Source: Secundilactobacillus folii (lineage in GTDB: Bacteria; Bacillota; Bacilli; Lactobacillales; Lactobacillaceae). From it: a DNA stretch of 64,000 bases. Where the stretch lies: contig NZ_WNJO01000003.1 in assembly GCF_009720675.1 (NCBI RefSeq), positions 62,001-126,000 of the forward strand, in the 5' to 3' direction. Each line of letters begins with the position of its first letter. The first letter of the stretch is position 1. Under the pieces are notes generated by a model, which worked only from the letters and a program-made list of their open reading frames with translations, was not told the origin of the DNA and ran no database searches. The translations under genes and the position numbers were made by a program. Below are positions 26,715-36,544 of this stretch, one piece after another.

Positions 26715-26756
26715 CGGATAAATTAGAAAAATTTAAACCAATAACCTAAAAGAACT

Positions 26757-26781
26757 GTTCGCCGTTTTCTGGCGGACTTTT
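26757..26781 (+). terminator. Terminator of ackA
   Basis: GTTCGCC / GGCGGAC hairpin followed by a T-rich run. Confidence 0.75.
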
Positions 26782-26864
26782 CTGTTTTTACAGGGTTTGG
26801 GGGGGTTGAAATTAGGATGAAAAGTTGGCATACTTGATTTCCAGACTTTCTTGGAGGAATACGC

Positions 26865-27830
26865 ATGCGAAAACGTCATATTCAGCTGCTGGTTGGCATA
26901 GTTATGCTGGCTGCGGTATTTTTAATGGGCTTTGGGGTCCATCAACTCAACGTAAAATCGAGTGATGATAAAGCCGTGGCCATGAAAACGATGTCATCTA
27001 GTTCCAGCACACAGATTCATTCAACCAATCAAAAACAAAACATTCCCACCATCTTTATTCACGGAGTTGGCGGTAAATTAATTTCTGAACGACCCATGGT
27101 GGCGGAAGCCGTGAAAGCTAAAAAAGCCAGTTGGGGATTAACGGTCTACGTCCGTGCTAACGGCCAAATTAATATTCATGGCACTCTAAAAAATAAAAAC
27201 AATCCAATTATTCTAGTTCAATTTAACAATAACGTTGCCGGAGAAGAACAGGATGCTAAGTGGCTCAAGGCGGTTTTGGCTGAGCTCAAAACTAAGTATG
27301 AGGTTGAAAACTATAATCTAGTTGGTCACTCAATGGGTGCCTACGCGGCCGTTTACTACGCGGAGTATTTCAGCCAAGCAGGCAATCAGCCCCAAATGAA
27401 CAAACTGATCACAATTGCTGGACCGTTCGATGGTATCCTAGCTCGGCGACGTTATCATTGGGAACACCGGGTGCCCAGGTGGGAACTGAAACTTTGGGAT
27501 GACTCGGAAAATTTGAACCATGTCGGCACCAATGGCAAACCTGCCATTATTCATCCTGAATATCGAACGCTACTTCAGAAGCGTAACCAGTTTCCGCAGC
27601 AGGTAGCCGTTCTTAACTTATTTGGCAACGTTGGCAGCGGCCATAACTCTGATGGGACGGTTTCAACAGCATCTGCTCGGTCGTTAAGATACTTGGTGAC
27701 TGGGCGGGCAAAATCCTATCAGGAAGAAGAAATAACCGGCCAGAATGCATCTCATTTTGCGCTACATCAAGATAACAAAGCAGTCCGCCAATGGATCTTA
27801 AGGTTCTTGTGGCAGGACAAAACACCTTAA
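26865..27830 (+). CDS. Membrane-anchored alpha/beta hydrolase, DUF915 family
   Basis: 321 aa. One N-terminal membrane segment (LLVGIVMLAAVFLMGFGV), a Ser-rich linker, then an alpha/beta hydrolase domain. Oxyanion motif IFIHGVGG, nucleophile elbow GHSMGAYAAVYY, C-terminal HFALH with the candidate catalytic His. DUF915 proteins are exported cell-surface hydrolases of lactobacilli; substrate unknown. SD TGGAGG. Stands alone, with a hairpin at 27904-27940. Confidence 0.85.
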   Translation: MRKRHIQLLVGIVMLAAVFLMGFGVHQLNVKSSDDKAVAMKTMSSSSSTQIHSTNQKQNIPTIFIHGVGGKLISERPMVAEAVKAKKASWGLTVYVRANGQINIHGTLKNKNNPIILVQFNNNVAGEEQDAKWLKAVLAELKTKYEVENYNLVGHSMGAYAAVYYAEYFSQAGNQPQMNKLITIAGPFDGILARRRYHWEHRVPRWELKLWDDSENLNHVGTNGKPAIIHPEYRTLLQKRNQFPQQVAVLNLFGNVGSGHNSDGTVSTASARSLRYLVTGRAKSYQEEEITGQNASHFALHQDNKAVRQWILRFLWQDKTP

Positions 27831-27903
27831 ATTGAAATCTGACCGGCAAGACGTACTTAGATCAAAGACGAAGCTGAAACAAAAGTAAATGATTTGTGAC
27901 AAA

Positions 27904-27940
27904 GCACCCTATTTTGACAACAAACTAGGGTGTTATTTTG
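27904..27940 (+). terminator. Terminator after the DUF915 hydrolase
   Basis: GCACCCTA / TAGGGTGT hairpin followed by TATTTTG. Confidence 0.7.
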
Positions 27941-28097
27941 TTTGCTCAACACCTAGAATAAGAATCAATTCATACAGATACCCAGATTTGAAATGAACTG
28001 CTCACCAGCAAATAAGACGTATCTGGTATGAAAATCTTTTATAGGATTACCAATGAATCGGGCAATCAGGTAATCACCCTTTAAGGAGAAAATGAAA

Positions 28098-28730
28098 ATG
28101 ACTGATAAAAAATTTTACGACATCGCTTTAGATCAAAGCGATAAACAAGCAATTGCTGACCGCGCCGAAATTCGTGAACTACTGGAATACGAACGCTGGG
28201 CACGTGACAACAACCACTATGACCTTGAAGCTGCCTGCTACAGTGATGATGCTATAATTCATGTCTCCTGGTATGACGGGCCTGCTAAAGGTTATTTCGA
28301 ATCTGTTGCAAAAGCTAATGGTGGCGGTGCCAAGCACAAGATTTTCTACACAACTGTCTGGCTCAATGGCGACAAAGCAATTGCTGAAATGTCGGTCATG
28401 ATGCTTTCCCCACGAATCGAAGTGGACGGACAGAAACTGGATTTGCATTCATACGCCCGAATCTTCACCCGCTTGGAAAAACAAAACGGCGTGTGGAAGA
28501 TTCTGAGCGGTGACTGCATCTACGAACGCGACGAACTGGTACCGGTCGTTCCTGGCCTGCCAATCAACATTGACACCAAAGAACTGGCTTCCTATCGTGA
28601 GAGCTATCAAGGACTGTGCTACGTACTTGCGCGAACTGGAATGGAAGGTAGTAATGACGAGGCTGGTGACGACAAACCAGAAACTGTTGAAAAATTATAC
28701 AACGATGCCAGCGAATGGATCTTCTCGTAA
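28098..28730 (+). CDS. NTF2/SnoaL-like family protein
   Basis: 210 aa from ATG 28098, 9 bp after SD AAGGAG (an ATG 6 bp earlier is too close). The first 150 residues have the SnoaL-like cone fold pattern: ADRAEIRELLEYERWARDNNHYDLEAACYSDDAIIHVSW and KILSGDCIYERDELVPV. The last 60 residues are specific (LASYRESYQGLCYVLARTGM). Such proteins may be isomerases, dehydratases or ligand binders. Reaction not predictable. No operon partner. Confidence 0.72.
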   Translation: MTDKKFYDIALDQSDKQAIADRAEIRELLEYERWARDNNHYDLEAACYSDDAIIHVSWYDGPAKGYFESVAKANGGGAKHKIFYTTVWLNGDKAIAEMSVMMLSPRIEVDGQKLDLHSYARIFTRLEKQNGVWKILSGDCIYERDELVPVVPGLPINIDTKELASYRESYQGLCYVLARTGMEGSNDEAGDDKPETVEKLYNDASEWIFS

Positions 28731-28829
28731 CCGATGACTCTGGACAGCTGGCAGCTGGCATGTAACACTTAAGTTAGAAGAAAGACTTTGAAGCTGAACC
28801 ATTCTAATATTTATTTGAGGAGTTTCCAA

Positions 28830-29315
28830 ATGCCAAAACTAAATGTGCCACTCATTGCTCAACGACCGGAGTTACCCACTGGCTGCGAAATTACAGCGGT
28901 GACCATGATGCTGCAGTACCTGGGCGCTAGAGTGTCGAAAGTCCAATTAGCACGTGAAATGCCCCACAGTGATCAAGACCCAGAAGCAGGCTTCGTGGGT
29001 GATCCTTTCACTGATGACGGCAACACCGTTTATCCACCTGCACTGGTTGGTCTAATCACTAAGTATGCTGGTAGCGCTACTGATTTAACTGGCGCTGACT
29101 TGGTCACGTTGAAACGACAAATCGATCAGGGTCACCCCGTGGTCATCTGGGTGGGAGAATTCGATGGCTTTCACACCCACGCACTGACGTTGATTGGCTA
29201 CGATGAGACTCACGTTCTGGTGAATGACTGCTGGACAGAAAAAATGGAAAGATTAAGTAATGAGCGCTTTGCGAGGATTCGTCAACGCCTTGGTAACCGC
29301 GCAATTACCGTATAA
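28830..29315 (+). CDS. Peptidase_C39_2 domain protein
   Basis: 161 aa from ATG 28830 behind SD GAGGAG; a longer frame starts at 28788 but lacks an SD. Candidate Cys19 in ELPTGCEITAVTMMLQYLG, His in GFHTHALTLIGYDETHVLVND, and a terminal Asn/Asp. The fold is C39/papain-like and it consists of that domain alone, with no signal peptide visible. It may process peptides, or be an inactive binder. Distinct from the C39-like gene at 11.3 kb. Confidence 0.78.
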   Translation: MPKLNVPLIAQRPELPTGCEITAVTMMLQYLGARVSKVQLAREMPHSDQDPEAGFVGDPFTDDGNTVYPPALVGLITKYAGSATDLTGADLVTLKRQIDQGHPVVIWVGEFDGFHTHALTLIGYDETHVLVNDCWTEKMERLSNERFARIRQRLGNRAITV

Positions 29316-29374
29316 AAAAAGGACCTTTGGGACCTGCCTGACTAGGCTCAGGTAAGTGCCTTAGGTTCTTTTTA
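29316..29374. terminator. Terminator between convergent genes
   Basis: AAAAAAAGGACCTTTGG against CCTTAGGTTCTTTTT, with a second small hairpin in the loop. Works in both directions. Confidence 0.7.
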
Positions 29375-29746
29375 CACCTTAATTGGATCAGCATTGGGAT
29401 CGGCTAAGTAAGCACGACCGGTATTTTTCACAACCACTAAAGTTGCTAGATCCTGATTTAATTTCTGTCTAAATTGACTCATTATATCAGCGTTTGACCG
29501 CTCCTTTTGGCCGCTTTGATACAAATTTTGAACAAAATCATCATAAGCATCTTCAATGACTTCTCTGACACTGCGCACATTGGAGTAACTTGGCGGATTA
29601 TTGCCTTTTTTGTGGAAATCCTTTTGACTCGCGACGTCCCGCTCCAAAGTGGCTGGAGGAAATGCCAATGCGTCAAGTACTTGGTCGAAACTCGGCAAAT
29701 CATACTTGTCGATAATTTCGTCAGATTCCAGTTCAGGTAGAGACAT
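29372..29746 (-). CDS. Hypothetical protein
   Basis: 124 aa from ATG 29746, 10 bp after SD AGAGGAAG; a longer frame to 29800 has no SD. Acidic N-terminus (MSLPELESDEIIDKYDLPSF), helix-rich middle, C-terminal LATLVVVKNTGRAYLADPN. No signal peptide or membrane segment. I do not recognise the family. It lies 65 bp downstream of another unknown gene on the same strand, so the two may be an operon. Confidence 0.6.
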   Translation of the reverse strand: MSLPELESDEIIDKYDLPSFDQVLDALAFPPATLERDVASQKDFHKKGNNPPSYSNVRSVREVIEDAYDDFVQNLYQSGQKERSNADIMSQFRQKLNQDLATLVVVKNTGRAYLADPNADPIKV

Positions 29747-29810
29747 GTAACGATCACTTCCTCTGATCAGATTAAATTGATAGTTAATGTTGAGTCTCAC
29801 AGAATCTCAT

Positions 29811-30089
29811 TTACGCAATCCGAACCGCAAGCCGAGCATCCTCAATTCCAAAAACCGTCCGCTGACAGAAGCGATTCATGACCGTTTTGAGAAATACAGC
29901 GACGATTTCGGCCAACTGTCCCTTGTCACGACCACTCATCACCGGTTGTCGATAACGAATCGTTAAAATGGCACGGTGATGTTGGTGGTCCGCACGAACG
30001 GCAGCCAACTTCGCCACACCTTTCTGTCGACTTGAAGTATAGGGTACGTCAGTTAGCCACTCATCCGTCCAAGGACTCTGTGAAAGCAA
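29811..30089 (-). CDS. Hypothetical protein, start unclear
   Basis: The frame gives 92 aa from TTG at 30089 (LSQSPWTDEWLTD). In the same frame coding-like sequence continues upstream to a stop at 30210-30212 (QLPVYIDWLDRHNQ and so on), with SD-like GTAGGGGA near 30206, but no ATG, GTG or TTG follows that SD. Either a non-AUG start (ATC at 30198-30200 or 30183-30185) is used, or the start has been lost. The protein is basic with many His and Arg. Family not recognised. Confidence 0.5.
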   Translation of the reverse strand: MLSQSPWTDEWLTDVPYTSSRQKGVAKLAAVRADHQHHRAILTIRYRQPVMSGRDKGQLAEIVAVFLKTVMNRFCQRTVFGIEDARLAVRIA

Positions 30090-30386
30090 CAGTTCGTTGA
30101 TTGCAGACTCCAGCTGATGGCCAGATGTGGTATGACGCTGATTATGACGGTCGAGCCAATCAATGTAGACTGGCAGCTGAAAGATAAGTGTTGTTGCGAT
30201 AAGATTCCCCTACTTTCTAAAAACTCACATTGGTTGACAGTATACTTCAGTATTTTAGTAAAATTCAACCTTATCAGTAGAAAATACACATCTTTAACTT
30301 AAAATTAATTTGACTGTAAAATAAATGAATTTATAAATTCTAAATTTAAGTGGTCGTGACAAATCTTGGCTTGAAAAACGCCTTAA

Positions 30387-30424
30387 ATTTAAAGGGGAAG
30401 GTGCTGAAATCGCCTTCCCCTTTG
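30387..30424 (-). terminator. Hairpin after xylB
   Basis: Arms AAAGGGGAAGG / CCTTCCCCTTT around a short loop, followed on the minus strand by TTTAAATTTAAGG. It lies just past the xylB stop. Confidence 0.65.
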
Positions 30425-30450
30425 AGTGCTATTTACATTTTCGCCACCGG

Positions 30451-31959
30451 TTAATCGTTCGCACGGCGATAGGCCAAGAGCTGCTGACTGATCGACTTTG
30501 TTTGTTCATAAACTTGACTGTAAATTTGATGAAGCTGCGCGTACTTTTCCGCGTTCTCTGGATTTGGAACGTATGATTTACCAAAGTGAACAAACTTCTC
30601 CGCACACTCTTGGAAATCTTTAAACCAGCCGAGACCGACAGCAGCAATCATCGCGGCACCCATTCCAGGCCCCTGTTCGTTAGTTAGGCTGACCACTTTT
30701 TTATTGAAAATATCAGCCTGAATTTGCAACCATAGCGGGCTCTTAGCCCCGCCCCCGATCGCAACGACGGTATCAAATTCCTTGTGGTTTTGATCATAGA
30801 TATCCATGATATCTCTAAACGAAAAGATAATGCCTTCCATGACGGCACGGACAAAATCATGCTTCTTGTGGGTGCCGTCAACGCCAGTAAAGCTCCCGCG
30901 AATGTCCGCATCAGCATACGGCGCCCGTTCGCCAACGATGTAGGGCGTATAAAGTAACCCGTTAGCGCCAACTGGTGAATCACCGGCACTGGCAACCATC
31001 TCGTCAAACGATTGCTCCTGAGCAAATGTTCGTTTGAACCAGTTTAAAGAATAACCAGCAGCCAGCGTCACGCCCATTGAATAATAGGAAGCTGGAATCG
31101 CGTGATCTTCGAATTGCAACACGCCGTGGTAGTCCACGTTAGGATCTTCCTCGTATTTCAAAACGACCCCCGACGTGCCGATACTTGACAACACCATGTT
31201 AGGCGAAAGAATGCCGGCACCAACAGCTCCAGCCGCGTTATCCGCAGCACCACCAAAGACTTCAGTGTGGGTGTCTAGGCCAGAAAAGATCGCATAACTA
31301 TCAGAAATGTGCCCGGCAGAATCCACTGACTGCATGAGTGGTGGGCACATGGAAATCGGAATATCAAATGCATTACAGATTTCTTGACTCCACTGCCCAT
31401 TTTTCACGTCGAGTAAAACGGTCCCAGTTGCATCCGAGTAATCCATCGCGAGCTGACCAGTCATGCGATAACGGACATAATCTTTTGGCAATAAAAAGGT
31501 CTTGGCCTTTGACCAGATATTTGGCTCATTTTCTTTGACCCAGAGCATCTTGGGCAGGGTAAAGCCCTCTAGTGGCCGGTTTTTTGTGATGTCGATAAAC
31601 TTATTACCGAGTTTAGCTTCAATTTCTTTACGCTGCTTGGTCGTCCGCGTGTCATTCCACAAGATAGCAGGGCGTAAAACTTGGTTGTTTTCGTCGAGCA
31701 GAACCAGCCCATGCATTTGCCCGGAAAAACTGATCCCTGAAATTTCAGCGGGCTTGATATGATCATCCAAAATCAGCCGCACAATGGCAACCGTTGTGCC
31801 AGAGATCCAGTCTTCGGGATTTTGTTCACTGTATTCCGGACGTGACTGGATCAGTGGGTAATCAAAGCTTTGCTGAGCGACGATCTCGCCACTGCGATCC
31901 ATTGCGGAGACCTTAACAGCACTGGTACCTAAGTCCACGCCTAGTACGTATTCACTCAT
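30451..31959 (-). CDS. xylB: Xylulokinase
   Basis: 502 aa FGGY-family kinase; phosphorylates D-xylulose to D-xylulose 5-phosphate for the phosphoketolase route. N-terminal ATP motif [39 protein letters not shown] and the FGGY signature region [30 protein letters not shown]. It follows xylA after a terminator-like hairpin at 31994-32036, so it is probably expressed at a lower level by read-through. Confidence 0.96.
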   Translation of the reverse strand: MSEYVLGVDLGTSAVKVSAMDRSGEIVAQQSFDYPLIQSRPEYSEQNPEDWISGTTVAIVRLILDDHIKPAEISGISFSGQMHGLVLLDENNQVLRPAILWNDTRTTKQRKEIEAKLGNKFIDITKNRPLEGFTLPKMLWVKENEPNIWSKAKTFLLPKDYVRYRMTGQLAMDYSDATGTVLLDVKNGQWSQEICNAFDIPISMCPPLMQSVDSAGHISDSYAIFSGLDTHTEVFGGAADNAAGAVGAGILSPNMVLSSIGTSGVVLKYEEDPNVDYHGVLQFEDHAIPASYYSMGVTLAAGYSLNWFKRTFAQEQSFDEMVASAGDSPVGANGLLYTPYIVGERAPYADADIRGSFTGVDGTHKKHDFVRAVMEGIIFSFRDIMDIYDQNHKEFDTVVAIGGGAKSPLWLQIQADIFNKKVVSLTNEQGPGMGAAMIAAVGLGWFKDFQECAEKFVHFGKSYVPNPENAEKYAQLHQIYSQVYEQTKSISQQLLAYRRAND

Positions 31960-31993
31960 AACTTTATCTCCTTTTTGCCTATTATATCAGCAA

Positions 31994-32036
31994 AAAAGCA
32001 GTCAGCAGACAAACGGTCCACTGGCTGCTTCTTTAA
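31994..32036 (-). terminator. Hairpin between xylA and xylB
   Basis: AAGCAGCCAG / CTGACTGCTT followed by TTTT on the minus strand. It may partially terminate, setting the xylA:xylB ratio. Confidence 0.7.
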
Positions 32037-32042
32037 ACGACA

Positions 32043-33389
32043 TTATTTACCTAAAACGTTTACGATGTAGTGGTTGATAATATCTTTGATTTGCTCCAAG
32101 TGATCTGAGGATGTTGCAGCACGCAGATCTGCTTGGGTCTTGTCTAATGTGTAATCTTCAAGCGTCTTGAAGGTTGCTTTGCCAGACTCTATGTCGGCTC
32201 CGATACCTGACTTGTATGAACTGTAACGGTCGGCAACGATCTTGTCCAAAACGCCGTCTTCCTTCATCTTCAAGGCAACGCGCAGGCCTGCAGCAAAGCT
32301 ATCCATTCCAACGATGTGGCCATAGAATAAATCGTTAGCTTCAAATGATGAACGACGAGGCTTAGCATCGAAGTTTAAGCCACCACGAGGGCCAATGCCG
32401 CCTTCTTGAACCACTTCATACATTGCAGCAGTGGTTTCGTACAAGTTTGAAGGATATTCATCAATATCCCAGCCAATCAGCTTGTCACCTTGGTTAGCAT
32501 CCAATGAACCTAACAGACCAGCTTCACGAGCTACACGGATCTCATGTTGATAAGTGTGGCCAGCTAAGTTAGCGTGGTTGCCTTCCAGGTTCAGCTTGAA
32601 GTCTTTATCCAAACCATACGTCTTCATGAAGGCAATGGTTGTAGCTGCATCAAAGTCATATTGATGAGTTGTTGGTTCCTTAGGCTTTGGCTCGAGTAAC
32701 ATTTGAGCATCGAAACCAATTTCGTTCGCGTAATCCTTAGCCATGTGGAACAGTTTTGCAGCGTGTTCTTGTTCCAGCTTCATGTTGGTGTTCCAGAGTG
32801 ATTCGTAACCTTCACGGCCACCCCAGAAGACGTAGTTCTCTGAGCCGACCCGCTTACCAATTTCAAGACTGTGCTTTAATTGGGCAGCTGAGTAAGCAAA
32901 GATATCAGCGTATGGAGAAGTCCCAGCACCGGCAACGAAACGAGGGTTCGTAAACAGATTCGAAGTGTTCCAAAGAACTTTCATTCCAGAAGTCTTTTGG
33001 TATTCAACAATCTTGTCAACGACCTTGTCCAAGTTCTTGTTGGTTTCACGAAGGGTGTCACCTTCAGGAGCTAAGTCACGATCATGAAAGGCTAAGAAGT
33101 CAACACCAAGCTTACGATAGAATTCAAAGGCGTAGTCAACCTTGGCTAACGCATTATCCATTGGATCGGTGTACTTGTCATATGGACGCATGGCAGTCCC
33201 GTCACCGAATGGGTCAACCAAACGTTGGTCAAAGGTGTGCCAGTAAGCAACTGAGAAACGAAGCCAGTCGCGCATCTTTTTGCCGCCAATCACTTCGTCT
33301 GGGTTATAGTAGTGGAATTGCGCACCTGAACCTAAATCTTTATTCCCAGCATATTCAATATTTTTCATGTTCCATAAATCTTCAGCCAT
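32043..33389 (-). CDS. xylA: Xylose isomerase
   Basis: 448 aa, class II length. Converts D-xylose to D-xylulose. Motifs: [15 protein letters not shown] (catalytic His), [22 protein letters not shown] (metal Glu/Lys), [13 protein letters not shown] and [17 protein letters not shown]. Start MAEDLWN 9 bp after SD AGGAGG is preferred over the internal MKNIEYAGN. First gene of the operon, with xylO and cre in its promoter. No xylose transporter gene is visible beside it. Confidence 0.97.
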   Translation of the reverse strand: MAEDLWNMKNIEYAGNKDLGSGAQFHYYNPDEVIGGKKMRDWLRFSVAYWHTFDQRLVDPFGDGTAMRPYDKYTDPMDNALAKVDYAFEFYRKLGVDFLAFHDRDLAPEGDTLRETNKNLDKVVDKIVEYQKTSGMKVLWNTSNLFTNPRFVAGAGTSPYADIFAYSAAQLKHSLEIGKRVGSENYVFWGGREGYESLWNTNMKLEQEHAAKLFHMAKDYANEIGFDAQMLLEPKPKEPTTHQYDFDAATTIAFMKTYGLDKDFKLNLEGNHANLAGHTYQHEIRVAREAGLLGSLDANQGDKLIGWDIDEYPSNLYETTAAMYEVVQEGGIGPRGGLNFDAKPRRSSFEANDLFYGHIVGMDSFAAGLRVALKMKEDGVLDKIVADRYSSYKSGIGADIESGKATFKTLEDYTLDKTQADLRAATSSDHLEQIKDIINHYIVNVLGK

Positions 33390-33426
33390 TAAAACAGCCT
33401 CCTAAAATTTATTTAATTGGTTTTAA

Positions 33427-33451
33427 TTAGTTTGTTCAAACAACCAACTCA
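33427..33451. promoter_or_regulatory. xylO operator for XylR
   Basis: AGTTTGTTCAAACAACCAACT is an imperfect palindrome of the GTTTGTT-AACAAAC type known for XylR operators. It lies just downstream of the xylA -10 (33460-33465), ideal for repression in the absence of xylose. Confidence 0.8.
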
Positions 33452-33459
33452 CAAAATAT

Positions 33460-33487
33460 AGTATAGCGCTTACATTTTAAAATTCAA
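33460..33487 (-). promoter_or_regulatory. xylA promoter with overlapping cre-like site
   Basis: On the minus strand TTGAAT (33482-33487) and TATACT (33460-33465) are separated by 16 bp. TGTAAGCGCTAT (33463-33474) matches 12 of 14 cre positions and overlaps the -10. Carbon catabolite repression by CcpA is inferred. Confidence 0.78.
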
Positions 33488-33724
33488 GTGGTTGATAGTA
33501 AATACTTCGCAGGATTTTCCTAAATCACTGTTATATCAGGTCCTAAAGAAGCTGAAATAATTTCACCGGAAAGCGAGAACTTTTAGAGTTTGCTTAAAAA
33601 TCAACACTTTGTGAAACTATCATGATAGCAACCCTGTTTCGTATGCTGTATCAGCGAACAGTTAGCATAACAATCGCGTCTTTTAAAATAAAATATCAGG
33701 CTATGGCTGCTACATAGTGATACT

Positions 33725-33755
33725 AAAAATGAGCTCCCTGAAATTCAGAGAACCC
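33725..33755 (-). terminator. Terminator of xylR
   Basis: Minus strand GGGTTCTCTGAA / TTTCAGGGAGCTC hairpin, all positions pairable with G-U allowed, followed by ATTTTT. The stretch from here to the xylA promoter (33488-33724) holds no gene that I can see. Confidence 0.78.
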
Positions 33756-33821
33756 ACTTTTAAGTTGCTAGACTATGTGATTTAAACGAAATTTGGACAC
33801 GCTCATTTTTTCCTAAAGTCA

Positions 33822-35003
33822 TTAAACGTTAGCCTGAGCCGCAAAATTCAGCTTAAAGTCCTCCATATCAAGAACCTGACGCGTGACTAGAGCACAGCCA
33901 CCTAGTAGAGTCGCATAGTGCGAATTCTTGGTCAATTTAATGGGAATCGAAATCGACGGCACCATTGCCTGATAAGCGGTTTCAATTCTGCTAGTTAATT
34001 CTGGCAAGGATTCAATCAGGGGCGAATTTAGGAAGACCGCATCTGGATCAAAACTATTAGTGGTATTAACAATGATTTTGGCCATGTTTTCTACGAAGGT
34101 TGCTATCGCTCGCGAAGTCACTTCATCACCTTGCTGATAGAGTTCCACGACGTCTTGTCGATTCAACGGAATGTTGTCCTTAGCTTCACTGATCTGATTG
34201 ATTATGGCATCTTCGGAACAGTAGTCCTCAACTTTCTTTGTATTATTGTCCGCACCCGCGCCAACTTGCAGAGAACGGCCAATTTCTCCAGCTTCGCCGT
34301 GGGTCCCGCGATAGAGACTCTGATTAATAATCAGTCCAGCACCGATCCCACGGTGAACACTGATGGTCAATATATTGTTGAGGTGTTCATTGCTGGCGTT
34401 GAAATCACGTTCATAAACCACGGCCGCATTAGCTTCATTTTCCAGCAATACCGGCACTTGATACTTTTCGGTAAATCGTTTTGCCAAGTCAACATCGTCC
34501 ATAATCAAAAACGGTGAATAAGTGACCTGATTGCGATCAACAGTCCCGTGAATCGCAAAACTAATGCCTAGTAGGCCGTGACTGGTGTTCCCCATTTTAG
34601 CTGCTTTTTCGATCTGTTCATCAATCAAGGGCAAGATCTGGTTTAAGGTGAGGTTTTTAACGTTGACCTGACTATACGAAAGAATATCACCCGACAAATT
34701 ATTTTGCATAATGTGCAAATGGCGATAACCAAAATCAAAGTTTAAGGTGTAACCGTAACGGCGATTGATTGCCAACAGAACCGGCTTACGGCCACCAACG
34801 TTTGAAGCCTCCCCTTCCCCTAATTCCTCGACGTAGCCTAATTCCTTTAAATCCTTGTAAAGAGATGAAACCGTCGATTTATTGAGGGCCAGGTTACGTG
34901 AAATTTCGATCCGTGAGATTGGCTGATGATTAAAGACCTGTGCCAGCACAGATTGAATATTTTGTTGGTGTAGCTGCATTCGATTCCGTATTGCATTTGC
35001 CAA
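33822..35003 (-). CDS. xylR: Xylose repressor XylR, ROK family
   Basis: 393 aa from TTG 35003, 7 bp after SD ACGGAGGGG; the ATG of the longer frame has no SD. N-terminal winged helix (ISRIEISRNLALNKSTVSSLYKDLKELGYVEELG), then a ROK sugar-binding domain (ENEANAAVVYERD, GIGAGLIINQSLYRGTHGEAGEIG). The Cys cluster usual in ROK zinc sites is largely replaced by DYCSED. It represses xylAB through the operator at 33427-33451. Same strand, with its own terminator. Confidence 0.94.
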   Translation of the reverse strand: MANAIRNRMQLHQQNIQSVLAQVFNHQPISRIEISRNLALNKSTVSSLYKDLKELGYVEELGEGEASNVGGRKPVLLAINRRYGYTLNFDFGYRHLHIMQNNLSGDILSYSQVNVKNLTLNQILPLIDEQIEKAAKMGNTSHGLLGISFAIHGTVDRNQVTYSPFLIMDDVDLAKRFTEKYQVPVLLENEANAAVVYERDFNASNEHLNNILTISVHRGIGAGLIINQSLYRGTHGEAGEIGRSLQVGAGADNNTKKVEDYCSEDAIINQISEAKDNIPLNRQDVVELYQQGDEVTSRAIATFVENMAKIIVNTTNSFDPDAVFLNSPLIESLPELTSRIETAYQAMVPSISIPIKLTKNSHYATLLGGCALVTRQVLDMEDFKLNFAAQANV

Positions 35004-35406
35004 CTTAACGCCCCTCCGTTCCAATATTATTCATAAAATCATTGTACACTAATCCTCCACAAGCTACCAAGTATAATTCTGATAATTGTTCGCTTTCAGC
35101 CCTGACATCATTAAGCTGCGAAAAACCAGTCTGAGGTGGACATCCGATAGGAAAAGCCAAGTTCATTTTAAGCGACTAGATACCGTTCAAGAATAAGGAA
35201 TTACCCGAACAATCAGGTTTCTTACCACGACAGAATTTAATAACTCACATAAGATTTTGGGCGATTCCTCTAAAACTTTTTATTTTGTGGCAGATTCGCC
35301 CACTCTTTTACGCTAGCTATTGCACGACACACGTGCTTTCGGGTATGCTGAAGAGAAACAAACCAATTCAGTTTTAACAGTTTAGAAAATAAGGAGTTTC
35401 ACAAGC
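35004..35406 (+). other. Intergenic stretch between xylR and the aminotransferase gene
   Basis: About 400 bp without a gene I can support. It carries an inverted repeat TGGGCGA (35258-35264) / TCGCCCA (35296-35302) of operator-like size. A likely promoter for the next gene is TTGCAC ... TATGCT with 18-bp spacing near 35324-35353. Confidence 0.45.
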
Positions 35407-36525
35407 ATGAAAATCGCAGAATTTGGGATCGAAAACTGGCTTAACCAGTGGGAGAAGTCAGCAAAATATGATATTTCACAAAGCACCATTAAATCAATGA
35501 GTGTGGCGGAGTTACTGAAAGTTAACGGTGATAATGAACAGGCGTTAACGGAACAACTGCTGAACACACAAATGAACTACGGCTGGATTGAGGGTTCGCC
35601 CGAATTCAAACAGCTTGTTAGTCAGATGTATCACCACGTCAAACCGAATCAAGTCTTACAGACCAACGGCGCCACGGGTGCGAACTACTTAGCGCTCTAC
35701 TCAATGATTGAACCCGGCGACCACGTGATCAGTGAATACCCAAGTTATCAGCAGCTTTACGACATTCCCCGATCTCTGGGGGCTGACGTTGACCTTTGGC
35801 GGATCCACGAGAGTGACCACTGGCGACCTGACATTGACGAGCTTAAAAAATTGATTCGGCCAAACACCAAAATGATCTGCCTGAATAACGCGAACAATCC
35901 GACTGGTACTTTACTGGACTACGAGTTCATGCAACAGGTCGTTGATATCGCTGCCTCAGTTGGTGCTTACGTGCTCGTCGATGAAGTTTACCTACCTCTG
36001 GATCATCCTGAGGCCTTCACTTCCATCATCGACATGTACGACCGCGGCATCGTTACCAATTCTCTGTCCAAAAGTTTCTCCTTCCCCGGCGTCCGCATTG
36101 GCTGGGTAATCGCCAACGATGAAGTAACTGACATCTTTCGTAAATACCGCGATTACACCATGATCTGTGGTGGTGTCTGGAACGATATCCTAGCCGTCTA
36201 CATTCTTCAGCATCAAGATCAAGTCCTCGCACACAACCAAAAACTGGTGCTCCATGATCTGGAAATCTTTAAAAACTGGGTCGACCAAGAGCCACGGGTC
36301 AGTGTCATTTTGCCCCAAGCAGTTTCAACCTCTTGTATCAAATTGGACATTCCGGAAAGCACTGAAAGCTTTTGCTTACGCTTACTAAAAGAGACCGGTG
36401 TTTTACTCGTCCCTGGCGAACGTTTTGACTTGCCAGGATACGCCCGCTTAGGGTATTGTACAGATGAAACAACTTTAAAAACTGGACTCAAGAAATTATC
36501 TGCATTTTTACGTCAATTCGATTAA
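35407..36525 (+). CDS. PLP-dependent aminotransferase class I/II
   Basis: 372 aa fold-type I aminotransferase. PLP Lys in SLSKSFSFPGVRIGW, NNANNPTGTLLD (cofactor-contact Asn), DEVYLPLD (Asp/Tyr pair), TNGATGANYLAL. The C-terminus has the small-domain Arg region RLGYC. The substrate is not obvious; it resembles members annotated as capreomycidine-synthase-like or generic aminotransferases. It is 19 bp upstream of a nicotinamidase-like gene, likely the same operon. Confidence 0.85.
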   Translation: MKIAEFGIENWLNQWEKSAKYDISQSTIKSMSVAELLKVNGDNEQALTEQLLNTQMNYGWIEGSPEFKQLVSQMYHHVKPNQVLQTNGATGANYLALYSMIEPGDHVISEYPSYQQLYDIPRSLGADVDLWRIHESDHWRPDIDELKKLIRPNTKMICLNNANNPTGTLLDYEFMQQVVDIAASVGAYVLVDEVYLPLDHPEAFTSIIDMYDRGIVTNSLSKSFSFPGVRIGWVIANDEVTDIFRKYRDYTMICGGVWNDILAVYILQHQDQVLAHNQKLVLHDLEIFKNWVDQEPRVSVILPQAVSTSCIKLDIPESTESFCLRLLKETGVLLVPGERFDLPGYARLGYCTDETTLKTGLKKLSAFLRQFD

Positions 36526-36544
36526 TAACACGGAGGCTAAGAAA

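Noticed and set aside
31994-32036. A full transcription stop separating xylA and xylB
   Set aside because: Kept only as a possible partial terminator because xylB has no recognisable promoter of its own.
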